A stretch of DNA of 52,067 nucleotides from CAZTCJ01 sp964612085. Its GTDB lineage: Bacteria > Pseudomonadota > Alphaproteobacteria > JAJFIK01. This document shows, in pieces, positions 8,827-17,394 of this stretch. The notes below the pieces were generated by a model, which ran no database searches, was not told the DNA's origin, and saw nothing but the letters and a program-made list of their open reading frames with translations. The stretch's first letter is position 1; every line of letters begins with the position of its first letter. Position numbers and translations under genes: made by a program. Where the stretch lies: positions 1 through 52,067 of the forward strand of contig CAZTCJ010000019.1 in assembly GCA_964612085.1 (NCBI GenBank). Reading direction: 5' to 3'.

Positions 8827-8930
8827 CTTTGTCTCCCGTCTTGCGCCCGCCCGCGATGATGCGACGGCGGCGGCCCGGAGACAAGACACCCGGACGGGCG
8901 ACCCCGCCCGGGCGGCATTTAAGCGCATGG

Positions 8931-10625
8931 TCAGTCGTGGCCGACGATTTCCAGCACCCGGTGGCCCGTATGGGTAACGCCATAGGCATCGACGGCGGTG
9001 ACGCTCACCGTATGGGTGCCGGATTTCAGGTTACGGGGCAGGCGCGCCACCCAGATATGGCTCACGGGCCAGGGCCGCACCCAGTCCTTGTACTGATCGG
9101 CGTGGCGGGCGATCAGTTCCTGGGCCAGGGGATCGGGCATGCGGCGGCGCTCCATGGGGACCGGCTCCGAGCCATCGACCGTTAAGGTAACCTCCGACTC
9201 CGGACCGCCATTGAAGACATTGACGACCACCTCCGTGGCGTGGACCTGATCGACCGAGATGGGCGAGCCCAGAAGCTCCCCCAGGGCATAGTCGCGCATG
9301 GCGTTGGGCGAATAGCGGTGATACTGGCTGTCGAACATGATGCGCATCTGATGATCCGCCGGACGGCCCGCCGCCTTGTAGCGCACGGTTACGTCCGTAC
9401 CCGACACGGTCATGATGTAATAGCCGTTGGGCACGCCGTCGGACTGGAGGGACTGGGGGATGCCGCGCACATCGCGCGGGCCGCTCCACCAGGCGCCGGA
9501 AACGGTCGCCAGCGTGTGGTGATGCAGCGGACGGTCCGCCGGAAAGCCATGCTCCCGTCCGAACTTGACGACTTCCGTCATGTGCAGATGGCCGGCAAAC
9601 GACACCACATGGCGGCGGTCCTTCAGGATCGCGAACAGATCGTCCCTGTTGACCAGATTGATATTGCCCGCCTCCGGATCGTTGCTGTTCATCAGCGGAA
9701 TATGCATGACCAGGACGATGAGCTTGTCGGCGGGTACCTGGGCCAAATTCCGTTTCAGCCAGGTGAGCTGTTCCTTGCTCAGACGGCCGGTATAGCCGTT
9801 CGCCTGGCGCGGATGCGGGTTCTCATCGTCCGGCTTTTTCTTGCCCTGATACTGAACATTGTCCATCACCACGAAATGGGCCTGGCCCACATCGAAGGAG
9901 TAATTGGTCGGACCGAAGAAGCGCTTGAAGGTCTCCAGGGAATAGTCATCGTCCGGACTCAGAAAATTGAGTTCGTGATTGCCCGGCACGTTGTACCAGG
10001 GCACGCCGATCTGGCCGATGATCCGGTTGTAGCGCGGGAACATGGACATGTCGTCGAACAGGATATCGCCCGCCGTGATGCCAAAGGCGGCATCGACGCC
10101 GACCAGCTCGCCGACCACGTCGTCGCGAATGTATTCCAGTTCCTTGAAGGTCTGGGGCTGGGTGTCGGCGAACAGCACGGCGGCGAACGTGTCGGGCTCG
10201 TCCACGCGGGTGAGGGGGAAGTCGATTTCGTCCGGCAGCGGACCGGTGGGCGCGACGCCTTCATAGCGCAGGGCCAGCGCGTCCGGCGTGCCGTCCGGAT
10301 CGTGGATGTAATAGAATTGCGGGATCATGGCGTCGTCGACCGGCACCGCATAGCCCGCGGGCTTGGTGATGAACAGCACGTCGCGTTTGTCGAGCCCGAT
10401 GCGGTAGCCGCCATCGGCGCCGGTCTTGGTCACGTCGCGCCCGTTGGAGACGAGCACGCCTTCGACGCCCGGCTCGCCCTGGTCCTGGACGCCGTTGCCG
10501 TTGCGGTCCTCAAAGACGGTGCCCTTGGCCGTCTCGGCCTGGGCAGAAACCGGGGCGGCAAACAGCGCCATCGCGGCGGCGAGGCCCATCAGGCCGGTTC
10601 TGGTGGGACAGAATGCGTGTGTCAT
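8931..10625 (-). CDS. Secreted calcineurin-like metallophosphoesterase
   Basis: 564 residues. A signal peptide covers about residues 1-30 (AAPVSAQA cleavage region). Residues 33-90 form an N-terminal beta domain with FEDRNGNGVQDQGEPGVEG, like the metallophosphatase N domain and SdrD-type B repeats. The catalytic domain carries the dinuclear-metal motifs DTQ (154-156), GD (186-187), GNHE (215-218), a later MHIP and FAGHLHM. A C-terminal beta domain follows from about residue 430. It would hydrolyse phosphate esters outside the cytoplasm. The start is ATG at 10625 with GAGGAGGGG upstream; the reading continues open far beyond it but runs into the divergent DUF898 gene and is not credible there. 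The natural substrate is unknown. Confidence 0.87.
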   Translation of the reverse strand: MTHAFCPTRTGLMGLAAAMALFAAPVSAQAETAKGTVFEDRNGNGVQDQGEPGVEGVLVSNGRDVTKTGADGGYRIGLDKRDVLFITKPAGYAVPVDDAMIPQFYYIHDPDGTPDALALRYEGVAPTGPLPDEIDFPLTRVDEPDTFAAVLFADTQPQTFKELEYIRDDVVGELVGVDAAFGITAGDILFDDMSMFPRYNRIIGQIGVPWYNVPGNHELNFLSPDDDYSLETFKRFFGPTNYSFDVGQAHFVVMDNVQYQGKKKPDDENPHPRQANGYTGRLSKEQLTWLKRNLAQVPADKLIVLVMHIPLMNSNDPEAGNINLVNRDDLFAILKDRRHVVSFAGHLHMTEVVKFGREHGFPADRPLHHHTLATVSGAWWSGPRDVRGIPQSLQSDGVPNGYYIMTVSGTDVTVRYKAAGRPADHQMRIMFDSQYHRYSPNAMRDYALGELLGSPISVDQVHATEVVVNVFNGGPESEVTLTVDGSEPVPMERRRMPDPLAQELIARHADQYKDWVRPWPVSHIWVARLPRNLKSGTHTVSVTAVDAYGVTHTGHRVLEIVGHD

Positions 10626-10781
10626 GTGGTCAAACCCCTCCTCGTGCGGGCCCGCGCGCGTCCAAAGGCCCGGTTTGCTTGGCTGGTCAGCAGGCAGCGC
10701 GGACGCTACCATGATGGTTCGCGCGGATCTTAGGGTCCGTTTTTCTTCAATTGCGTGACACCAGTGTGAAGACCCGGAACC

Positions 10782-12140
10782 ATGGCGGAACGGGGGGAGC
10801 AGACGGGACAACGGGGCCCTTATTGGGAGCCGGTCCCGCTCGACCAGACAGACGGCGACGAGCCTGCCCCCAGTGCGCCTGACCCAGGGCGCGCGCCGGG
10901 CCGCCATGTCCAGTTTCACGAGGACCGGCAGCGCCTGTGCCGGCTGATCTTCTGGAACACGGTCGCGACCTTCCTGACGCTCGGCCTCTACCGGTTCTGG
11001 GCGCGCACCCGCTTGCGCCGGTATTTCTGGCACCGGATCTGGGTGGCGGGTTCGCCGGGCGAGTATATGGGCCGGGGGCGCGAGCTGTTCGGCGGCTTCG
11101 CCATCGTCTTCGCGCTGCTGGGGGCGATCTTTCTGAGCCTGATGATCGCGGGGCTTCTGGCCTCGGCCGGGCAGGTCAATGCGGTTCTGGTCAACGCGCT
11201 GCCTTATGTGCTGATCCTGGCGCTCGCGCCAGCGGCCCTCTACCGGGCCCGGCGCTACCGCTTCAGCCGCACGGTCTGGCGGGGCATCCGGCTGGGCCAG
11301 GACGGTTCCACGCGGACCTATATGCTGATCTGGCTGGGCTGGTTCGCCCTGACCGTCCTGACGCTGGGCTTCACCTATCCCTGGCGCAATGTGGAAACCG
11401 AGCGCTACCGGGTGACCACCACCCAGTTCGGCAACCGCCATTTCGGCTTTGAGTTGAAGGCCAGCCGGCTTTTGAGCGCCTGGCTGCCGGCCTGGGGTGC
11501 ACTGCTCGTGTTTCTGACCGCGCTGGCTCTGCTCGGGGCCTGGTGGAGCCTCTATTTGCGGGTCAGCAACCGTACGCTGGACGTCAATCAGCCGACCCTG
11601 TCGGGGCCCCTGTCCGATTTCTACGCGATCTCGCCGGCCTTGTGGGCGGGCCTCGTCCTGGCGGGCGCGGCGGTGTTCTTCTTCGCCTTTCTGCGCTACC
11701 GGGTGCAGGAATTCCGGGCGTTCGTCGGCGCCGCCCGTCTGGGCGAGGCGCGGTTCCAGTCGGGCCTGAGCTACCGGGACGCGCTAAACAGCATCGGCCC
11801 CTTCGTCCTGGGCCTTGTCGGCTATCTGGTGATCTCCTTTTCCATGGTGGCCATCATGGTTCAGATCATCGCCCGTCTGCCCGCCCAGGCCCAGGTCAAT
11901 CCGGCCATCTGGTTCCTGATCGGCCTGGTGCTGATTTCAGCCCTCATCATCCTGTTTTTCGCCTCCTATGGTATATCTTTGCTGTTCAACCTGACCATGC
12001 GGTCGCGGTTGATCACGGCCATTTGCAGCACCCTGAGTATCGACCATATGGACGCTATCGACTCCATCGAACAGCATGAGCGGCGCGCCCCACGCTTCGG
12101 GGAAGGCCTGGCCGATGCCTTCGATTTCGGGAATTTCTGA
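10782..12140 (+). CDS. YjgN/DUF898 family multi-pass membrane protein
   Basis: 452 residues. After a hydrophilic N-terminus of about 40 residues, the DUF898 pattern appears twice-like: IFWNTVATFLTLGLYRFWARTRLRRYFW and later WFALTVLTLGFTYPWRNVETERY, with LLIFL-type segments giving about eight predicted membrane helices. The alternating 'LGLY.FW..' turns and RY-rich cytoplasmic loops are typical of the family. The function is not established; YjgN-like proteins are inner-membrane proteins, often encoded with an M48 protease. Here the protease gene begins four bases after the stop, so the pair is almost certainly one operon. It is divergent from the metallophosphatase. Confidence 0.83.
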   Translation: MAERGEQTGQRGPYWEPVPLDQTDGDEPAPSAPDPGRAPGRHVQFHEDRQRLCRLIFWNTVATFLTLGLYRFWARTRLRRYFWHRIWVAGSPGEYMGRGRELFGGFAIVFALLGAIFLSLMIAGLLASAGQVNAVLVNALPYVLILALAPAALYRARRYRFSRTVWRGIRLGQDGSTRTYMLIWLGWFALTVLTLGFTYPWRNVETERYRVTTTQFGNRHFGFELKASRLLSAWLPAWGALLVFLTALALLGAWWSLYLRVSNRTLDVNQPTLSGPLSDFYAISPALWAGLVLAGAAVFFFAFLRYRVQEFRAFVGAARLGEARFQSGLSYRDALNSIGPFVLGLVGYLVISFSMVAIMVQIIARLPAQAQVNPAIWFLIGLVLISALIILFFASYGISLLFNLTMRSRLITAICSTLSIDHMDAIDSIEQHERRAPRFGEGLADAFDFGNF

Positions 12141-12143
12141 GCC

Positions 12144-13355
12144 ATGGCGCCGCCCCCCGCAGACATGACGCCGCCGCCGGGCCCGTTCAACGTGGTCGAG
12201 GGGATCTATCACGATGCGCGCTCGCCCTCGGACATGGCGGTGCTCGTCCGGGTGGAGATGGACGATCTGGTGATCGCGGACCAGGATGGCGTGACCCTGG
12301 TGCGCTGGCCGCTCGACGAGCTGATCACCACGGGCGGCAGCGTGGAGGCGGGCGAGTTGCGCCTGCGCCGGGGCCGCTCCGATCTCGACCGCCTGATCAT
12401 CCGCGACCGGGCCTTCATCGAACAGCTCGTGGAGATGCTGCCCCAGCTTGTCGAGGAGCGCGTCTTCGATCTGGGGCGCTTGCGTCTGGTGTTCGGCCTG
12501 ATGCTGATCATGGGCGGCGCCGTGGGCGTGCTGTTTTTCCTCCTGGTGCCGATTTTCGGCCAAAGCCTGGCGCGGGCCGTCCCCAACAGTTGGGAAGCCC
12601 TGATCGGCGACCGGGTCCAGGTGGCGATCGTCGAGAATTACGCGCGCCAGGCCGGAAAGCGCCCGGACGAGCTGATTTGCAAAGGCGAGGTCGGCCAAAA
12701 GGCGCTCGATAAGCTCCTGGCACGGATCGAGCCCCATGCCAGGACCGATTTTCCGCTGAAGGTGACCGTGCTCGATCTCGACGTGATGAACGCCTTCGCG
12801 CTGCCGGGCGGGCATATTCTATTGTTTCGGGGCCTGTTGCGTTTTGCCAATAGCGGCGACGAGGTGGCGGGTGTGATCGCCCATGAGGCCTCCCATGTGC
12901 GCTATCATCACCCCAGCCAGAAGATCTTCGAGAACGGCGCGACGACGCTGTTGCTCAACATGCTGTTCGGGGATTTCGGCGGCCGGTCTTTGGCGCTCAA
13001 TCTGGGCGAACTGCTCTTGAACGCGCGGTATTCGCGCGGCATGGAATACGATGCCGACGAAGACGCCATCCGTATCTTGCAGGCGGCGGATATCAATCCC
13101 GTCGCCCTTGCCGATTTTCTGGACCGCATTCAGCGCGGCGCCGGTCCGAACGAACAGGCCTTCAGTTGGCTGATGAGCCATCCGGTCTCGCGGCTGCGGG
13201 CAGAGCGGGTCCGCCGGTTGCCGCCCCAGGAAGGCACATCCCCGGCGCTGAGCGACGCGGAGTTTCTCCGCCTGCGGCTCATTTGCGCCAACGATCAGCG
13301 CCGTCCCGAGCAGCGCCTGCCGCTCAAGAACCGGGGCAATGTCAATCCTGGCTAA
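12144..13355 (+). CDS. M48 family zinc metallopeptidase, membrane-associated
   Basis: 403 residues. An N-terminal non-catalytic domain of about 120 residues (repeating VRVEMDDLVIADQDG, then LRLRRGRSDLDRLIIRD) leads to one strong transmembrane segment at about residues 113-135. The catalytic domain has the zinc motif HEASH at 247-251 (with RYHH after it) and the third ligand region MEYDADEDAI near residue 300; VMNAFALPGGHILLFRGLL is the characteristic strand before the active helix. This layout matches peptidases that act near the membrane surface in quality control. It begins four bases after the DUF898 gene, which may supply its membrane partner or substrate. The 3' end faces the MBL gene across an inverted repeat. 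Confidence 0.87.
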   Translation: MAPPPADMTPPPGPFNVVEGIYHDARSPSDMAVLVRVEMDDLVIADQDGVTLVRWPLDELITTGGSVEAGELRLRRGRSDLDRLIIRDRAFIEQLVEMLPQLVEERVFDLGRLRLVFGLMLIMGGAVGVLFFLLVPIFGQSLARAVPNSWEALIGDRVQVAIVENYARQAGKRPDELICKGEVGQKALDKLLARIEPHARTDFPLKVTVLDLDVMNAFALPGGHILLFRGLLRFANSGDEVAGVIAHEASHVRYHHPSQKIFENGATTLLLNMLFGDFGGRSLALNLGELLLNARYSRGMEYDADEDAIRILQAADINPVALADFLDRIQRGAGPNEQAFSWLMSHPVSRLRAERVRRLPPQEGTSPALSDAEFLRLRLICANDQRRPEQRLPLKNRGNVNPG

Positions 13356-13381
13356 AGCTTTCTCTATCAGTTGCCTGGCCG

Positions 13382-13446
13382 GCCCACTCCCCCTCCCGAC
13401 CAGCCACAAGGGTATCCTGATTGGGAGGTCGGGAGGGCGAGTGGGC
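13382..13446. repeat. 20-bp inverted repeat between convergent genes
   Basis: GCCCACTCCCCCTCCCGACC (13382-13401) and GGTCGGGAGGGCGAGTGGGC (13427-13446) are inverted copies with a single mismatch, separated by 25 bases. The element fills most of the 112-bp space between the M48 peptidase and the MBL gene, which converge on it. There is no adjoining T-run, so it is not a classical intrinsic terminator; it could act as a bidirectional RNA 3'-end structure or be a copy of a dispersed palindromic repeat. Confidence 0.75.
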
Positions 13447-13467
13447 TGGTGGTGCCCTTTAGCCTTC

Positions 13468-14367
13468 TTATGGCAAGCGATAGACGCTGTCCGGGGCAGG
13501 GGAGCCGTCCGTGGCGACCCGGCCGTCTTCCGTCATGTGCTTGAGATGGGCGTAGACGGACAAGGCTGCCGCCGGATGAAGGCGCACGTCCACCTCGGCA
13601 TACATGCGGGCCACCATGTCCGGGATCCGGCCAATGCCATCGGCGAGACAGGCCAGGATCTGGTCCTCCCGCGCCCGCCTGTGGGCGACATAGGCCTCGA
13701 TAAAGGGCTTGGGCTGGCGCACCGGCGGCCCATGGGTCGGCCACAGGATTTCATCGTCGCGGGCGAGCAGCTTGTCCAGGGAACGGAAGTAATCGCCCAT
13801 GTCCCCGTCGGGCGGCGAGACCACGGTGGTGGACCAGCCCATGACGTGATCGCCGCACAGCAGGGCTTTCTCCTCACGCAGACAAAAACTCATATGGTTC
13901 GAGGTATGGCCGGGCGTGTAGACGCACTCGACCGTCCAGCCGTCGCCTTCGATCGTATCGCCGTCCGCGACTTTGATGTCGGGCATGAAGGACAGGTCGC
14001 CGCCTTCCTCGATGCGCACACCCTGGGCCGCCTTGCCCGCGCCATGGGGGCCGAAACCATAGGTGGGCGCGCCGCACCAGGCCTTCAAAGGGGCTGCCAG
14101 CGGCGAATGATCCGCATGGGTATGGGTGATCAGGATATGGCTGACCGTCTCGCCTTCGACCGCCCGTTTGATGGCGCTTAGATGATCTTCCATCAAGGGG
14201 CCGGGATCGACCACGGCGACGGTCCCCTTGCCGATAATGTAAGTGCTGGTGCCGGTGAAGGTGAAGGCGCTGGGGTTTTCCGCGATCACGCGACGGATCA
14301 GGGGCGAGACCCGGTCGCACCGTCCGTACTCGAAATCCATCTCGCGGACGAAGGGGATCGAGACCAT
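13468..14367 (-). CDS. MBL-fold metallo-hydrolase (LACTB2-like)
   Basis: 299 residues. The metallo-beta-lactamase core shows the zinc motif HTHADH at residues 82-87, the second His in TPGHTSNHMS, the bridging Asp in LLCGDHVMGW and a late His in ILWPTHGPP. A C-terminal winged-helix-like region (RAREDQILACLADG, HPAAALSVYAHLKHM) is typical of the LACTB2/RNase Z-like branch that hydrolyses thioesters or nucleic acids. It is a cytoplasmic protein with no signal peptide. The ATG at 14367 has GGAGAGAG upstream. It is followed 35 bases away by nothing on its own strand other than the ATP-grasp-like gene's 3' end upstream, so the two minus-strand genes may share a transcript. The substrate is not evident. 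Confidence 0.86.
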   Translation of the reverse strand: MVSIPFVREMDFEYGRCDRVSPLIRRVIAENPSAFTFTGTSTYIIGKGTVAVVDPGPLMEDHLSAIKRAVEGETVSHILITHTHADHSPLAAPLKAWCGAPTYGFGPHGAGKAAQGVRIEEGGDLSFMPDIKVADGDTIEGDGWTVECVYTPGHTSNHMSFCLREEKALLCGDHVMGWSTTVVSPPDGDMGDYFRSLDKLLARDDEILWPTHGPPVRQPKPFIEAYVAHRRAREDQILACLADGIGRIPDMVARMYAEVDVRLHPAAALSVYAHLKHMTEDGRVATDGSPAPDSVYRLP

Positions 14368-14402
14368 GGCTCTCTCTCCGGGACGGGGTGGGGAGGGGCG
14401 CG

Positions 14403-15338
14403 TCAGGGCGTGTGGCGGTCGATCAGGGCGGCAAGGGCTGCCCCTTCCCGGCGCAAGGCGCGAACCTTGTCCGACAGGGTCAGCGGCACGGGCGGGCCCA
14501 TGCAGGTCTTGTTCACATCGACCACGAAGATCTTGCCCGACAGCCGGTCGCGCAGGATATCGAGCCCGCCGTAATCAAGGCCCATCCGCTCACAGAAGAT
14601 ACTGATCCGCTTGGCCTCGTCATCGGTGAGGATGTCGCGGGTCTCCGCCATTAGGGCATTGGAGTTGCGGTCGGCGAAGCGGTGATCGATGCCGCGCTCC
14701 TTGATATAGACGAAGGGGATGCGGCCGCCGATCACGGGCGCGCGGATGTCCTGCACCGTCTTGCCATTGTAGGAATTGTCGATCAGCCGCTGATAGACGA
14801 CGCCCGCTTCGCGCCGTTCGATGGGGCACTCGATGATGCGCCCGTCATGGGCGGCGTTCTCGATCGATTTGCACACGGCCTTACCGGTATAGGCGGTGGG
14901 ATCGACTTCCAGGTCGTAGCCGAAGACCTCGCCGAAGACCCGCATCACCTTGTCCTTGCCGATATCGGTGCAATAGCCGTTGATCACCTTCTTGTTCGGC
15001 ACGCCGATATAATCGGTGTTCAGGGTGCTGTGGGTCTTATCCTCGAAGCAGAACAGTACATCGCACTGACGGATATCGTCCGAATACCGCGTACCCATGA
15101 AGCGGGTCACGTTCCAGACCTTGTACCAGGGTTTGGGCTGGGCCGGATAAAAGCCGATCGTGTAGCGCTTGCGGGTGAACTGAACCTGACGCAGCAGGTA
15201 GAACCCCACGACCACGAAAAAAAGCCCGAACTGAATGAAGAAGGACTTGAAGAAGGACCAGTTCAACGGAATGGTGGTTTTCGTGCTTTCCACGAACAGG
15301 TCGCGGCGCCGGATCCGCAGGTCTTGGTAAATGAGCAT
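14403..15338 (-). CDS. ATP-grasp-like protein of unknown function
   Basis: About 311 residues. The C-terminal region resembles an ATP-grasp metal/nucleotide site: FVYIKERGIDHRFA, then MGLDYGGLDILRDRLSGKIF, then VVDVNKTCMGPP, where the D..D-x-N arrangement would bind Mg-ATP. The N-terminal third is odd: RRRDLF followed by a strongly hydrophobic stretch (FFIQFGLFFVVVGFYLLRQ, near residues 32-52), which could be a membrane segment or a buried helix, then TIGFYPAQPKPWY. A middle part has IGVPNKKVINGYC and YDLEVDPTAYTGKAVCK. No specific ligase family is recognised. ATG at 15338 is preferred over a TTG three codons upstream; no good ribosome site precedes either. It is divergent from the GST gene. 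Confidence 0.65.
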   Translation of the reverse strand: MLIYQDLRIRRRDLFVESTKTTIPLNWSFFKSFFIQFGLFFVVVGFYLLRQVQFTRKRYTIGFYPAQPKPWYKVWNVTRFMGTRYSDDIRQCDVLFCFEDKTHSTLNTDYIGVPNKKVINGYCTDIGKDKVMRVFGEVFGYDLEVDPTAYTGKAVCKSIENAAHDGRIIECPIERREAGVVYQRLIDNSYNGKTVQDIRAPVIGGRIPFVYIKERGIDHRFADRNSNALMAETRDILTDDEAKRISIFCERMGLDYGGLDILRDRLSGKIFVVDVNKTCMGPPVPLTLSDKVRALRREGAALAALIDRHTP

Positions 15339-15378
15339 AGGTGCCAACTGCCAAGTAAGCAGGCCGCATCGCGGCCGC

Positions 15379-15423
15379 GACCACTGCGCCGTGGTCCCAA
15401 TGATTTTCCCCTCGCGGGAAAAT
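15379..15423. promoter_or_regulatory. Two adjacent dyads in a divergent promoter region
   Basis: GACCAC-tgcgcc-GTGGTC (15379-15396) is followed by ATTTTCCC-ctcgc-GGGAAAAT (15403-15423). They lie in the 181-bp space between the ATP-grasp-like gene and the GST gene, which diverge from it. The second dyad has eight-base arms and resembles an operator; no T-run suited to a terminator is present, and neither gene ends here. The binding protein is unknown. Confidence 0.5.
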
Positions 15424-15519
15424 TACATAAGCTTGGACCTATACTCAAAGCCGGGCACACTGACAAGGATCTTCGCGGCACCCGCGATACGGGTGGGCTG
15501 AAATCGAGGGAGGCGGACG

Positions 15520-16134
15520 ATGAAACTCTATGACGGCCGGGGCACTAATCCTCACATGGTGCGCATGTTCATCGCGGAAAAAGGCATCGAGATTCCATGC
15601 GAGCTGGTGGACATCATGGCCGGACACAACCGCCAGCCGGACTATATGGCGCGGGTCAATCCGGCGGGCCAGATCCCGGCGCTCGAACTCGACGACGGCA
15701 CGGTCATCACGGAGACGACGGCGATCTGCGAATATCTGGAGGAGCGCTTTCCGACGCCGGCGCTCATCGGCACGACCCCGCAAGAGCGGGCCGAGACGCG
15801 CATGTGGACCCGCCGGGTCGATCTCAATATCTGCGAGCCCATGTCGAGCGGCTTTCGCTACGGCGAGGGCTATGATTTTTTCAAGGACCGGGTGCGCTGC
15901 CTGCCGGAAGCCTCCGACGGCCTGAAAGCGGTCGCGCGCGACAGGATCGCCTGGCTCGACGGGTTGATGGAGGGGCGCGAGTTCATCGCCGGGGCGCGCC
16001 TGACCATGGCCGATATTCTGCTTTATTCCGCGTTGCGATTTTTCACGAAAGTGGGTCAGCCGCTCGACCCTGAGCTGAACCACATTCCGGCCTGGTTCGA
16101 GCGCATGAACGCCCGGCCGTCCGCGAACGCCTGA
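15520..16134 (+). CDS. Glutathione S-transferase family protein
   Basis: 204 residues, normal for a bacterial GST. The N-terminal thioredoxin-like domain (1-80) begins MKLYDGRGTNPHMVRMFIAE and holds the cis-proline turn in NPAGQIPALELDDG and the gamma-glutamyl contact ETTAICEYLEE. The all-helical C-terminal domain contains GLMEGREFIAGARLTMADIL, the usual N-capping box region. The typical catalytic Ser/Tyr/Cys position is occupied by the G-T-N stretch, so the catalytic residue is unclear. It would conjugate or reduce with glutathione in the cytoplasm; the substrate is unknown. GGGAGGCGG precedes the ATG. It converges with the PLP lyase gene, 15 bases between stops. Confidence 0.87.
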   Translation: MKLYDGRGTNPHMVRMFIAEKGIEIPCELVDIMAGHNRQPDYMARVNPAGQIPALELDDGTVITETTAICEYLEERFPTPALIGTTPQERAETRMWTRRVDLNICEPMSSGFRYGEGYDFFKDRVRCLPEASDGLKAVARDRIAWLDGLMEGREFIAGARLTMADILLYSALRFFTKVGQPLDPELNHIPAWFERMNARPSANA

Positions 16135-16149
16135 AGAGGCGTATACAGA

Positions 16150-17394
16150 TTATGCGTAGCGGGAAATCGGCCCGTCATAGACCTCGCCGGTTTCCTTCAC
16201 GATGGCCGCTTGTTCGTCCAGGTCCGCGATAAAAGTGTCCACGGATTGTTCATGGGCGGGGGTCAGCATCATGTGGATGCCTTCGGGCTGGGTGGTGATG
16301 CCGGGCGTCCAGCCCTTCTTCTGCATACGGCTCCAAAGGGCGAAGATGTCGAAGGCATCCGTCCCGAAGCTGATGATGCCCAGCGTCGGACGGCCCCAGA
16401 TCCTGTAGCCCCGGTCTATGAGCGCAGTCTGAAGCTTTTCGCGGGTCGTGGTGACGGCGGCGGCCTTGGCGCGGTATCCTTCTTCCCCCAGATAATGCAT
16501 GATCGCATAGGCCGCCGCGATGGCGCCGCCCGGGCGCGTGCCTGCGAGCGTCGGCGTGATCATGCGGCCCGACGGCCAGGTGTCGAAATCGAACCGCTGA
16601 TGGAAATAAAGTTCCTTGCTGCGGTAGAACACGGTGGACGCCCCTTTGGCGCACCAGCCGTATTTATGCAGATCGGCGGAGATGGAACTGACGGCGGGCA
16701 CCCGGAAATCGAACACGGGCAGCTTGGCGCCGTTCAGGACCACGAACGGAATGAGATAACCGCCGACGCAGGCATCCACATGGAACCACAAATCGTGTTT
16801 CTGGGCGACGCGGCCCAGGGCGCCGATGGGGTCGATGCCGCCGGACGGGAAGGCGGGGGCGGAGGCCGCCATCAGAATCGTCCGGGGACCGATGGCCGCG
16901 TCCATGGCGGCCGGGTCGGCAAGCAACGTGCCCGGATCGACCGCAACGCGGATGACGTCAAGCCCGAGAATATGCGCGCCCTTGTCGAAGGCCGGATGGG
17001 CCGAGGACGGAACGACGATCTCGGCATGATCCGTGTCGCGGCCCTGGCCGCGCGCCCGGTCGCGGGCGGACTTCAGCGCCAGGATGATCGATTCCGTACC
17101 GCCGGAGGTCATGGTGCCGCGGGCATCCTCCGGTCCGTTGAGCAGGCCGAGCCCGATATTGACGACAGCGCTTTCCATTTGGCGCAGGCTCGGGAACGCG
17201 CTCATGTTCAGTCCGTTCTCGGACATATAAAGCGTGTAGGCTTCCTTGGCGACGGCGAGCACGTCCTCGCCCGCGAAGAACACGTTCATGCCGTTGCGTC
17301 CGTGGCGCCAGTCCACGTCGGCCGCGCCCATCTCGATCATGGCGGCTTTGAGGGATGTCCAGTCTGTGCCTTGGACGGGCATGGTACGGCTCAT
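16150..17394 (-). CDS. Group II PLP-dependent lyase, sphingosine-1-phosphate lyase-like
   Basis: 414 residues. The PLP lysine is Lys244 in SISADLHKYGWCAKG; the cofactor Asp is Asp207 in WFHVDACVGGY; the phosphate loop is TSGGTESIILALKSARDR at about 96-113. Downstream, SGRMITPTLAGTRPGGAIAAAYA and FDIFALWSRMQKKGW match the sphingosine-1-phosphate lyase branch better than glutamate or aromatic amino acid decarboxylases. If so, it would cleave a long-chain-base phosphate to an aldehyde and phosphoethanolamine. Substrate assignment remains inferential; bacterial relatives also include amino-acid decarboxylases. No N-terminal membrane anchor is seen. ATG at 17394 has GGAGAGG upstream; the longer reading to 17502 has no signal for a start. 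No sphingolipid biosynthesis gene is in the window. Confidence 0.8.
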   Translation of the reverse strand: MSRTMPVQGTDWTSLKAAMIEMGAADVDWRHGRNGMNVFFAGEDVLAVAKEAYTLYMSENGLNMSAFPSLRQMESAVVNIGLGLLNGPEDARGTMTSGGTESIILALKSARDRARGQGRDTDHAEIVVPSSAHPAFDKGAHILGLDVIRVAVDPGTLLADPAAMDAAIGPRTILMAASAPAFPSGGIDPIGALGRVAQKHDLWFHVDACVGGYLIPFVVLNGAKLPVFDFRVPAVSSISADLHKYGWCAKGASTVFYRSKELYFHQRFDFDTWPSGRMITPTLAGTRPGGAIAAAYAIMHYLGEEGYRAKAAAVTTTREKLQTALIDRGYRIWGRPTLGIISFGTDAFDIFALWSRMQKKGWTPGITTQPEGIHMMLTPAHEQSVDTFIADLDEQAAIVKETGEVYDGPISRYA

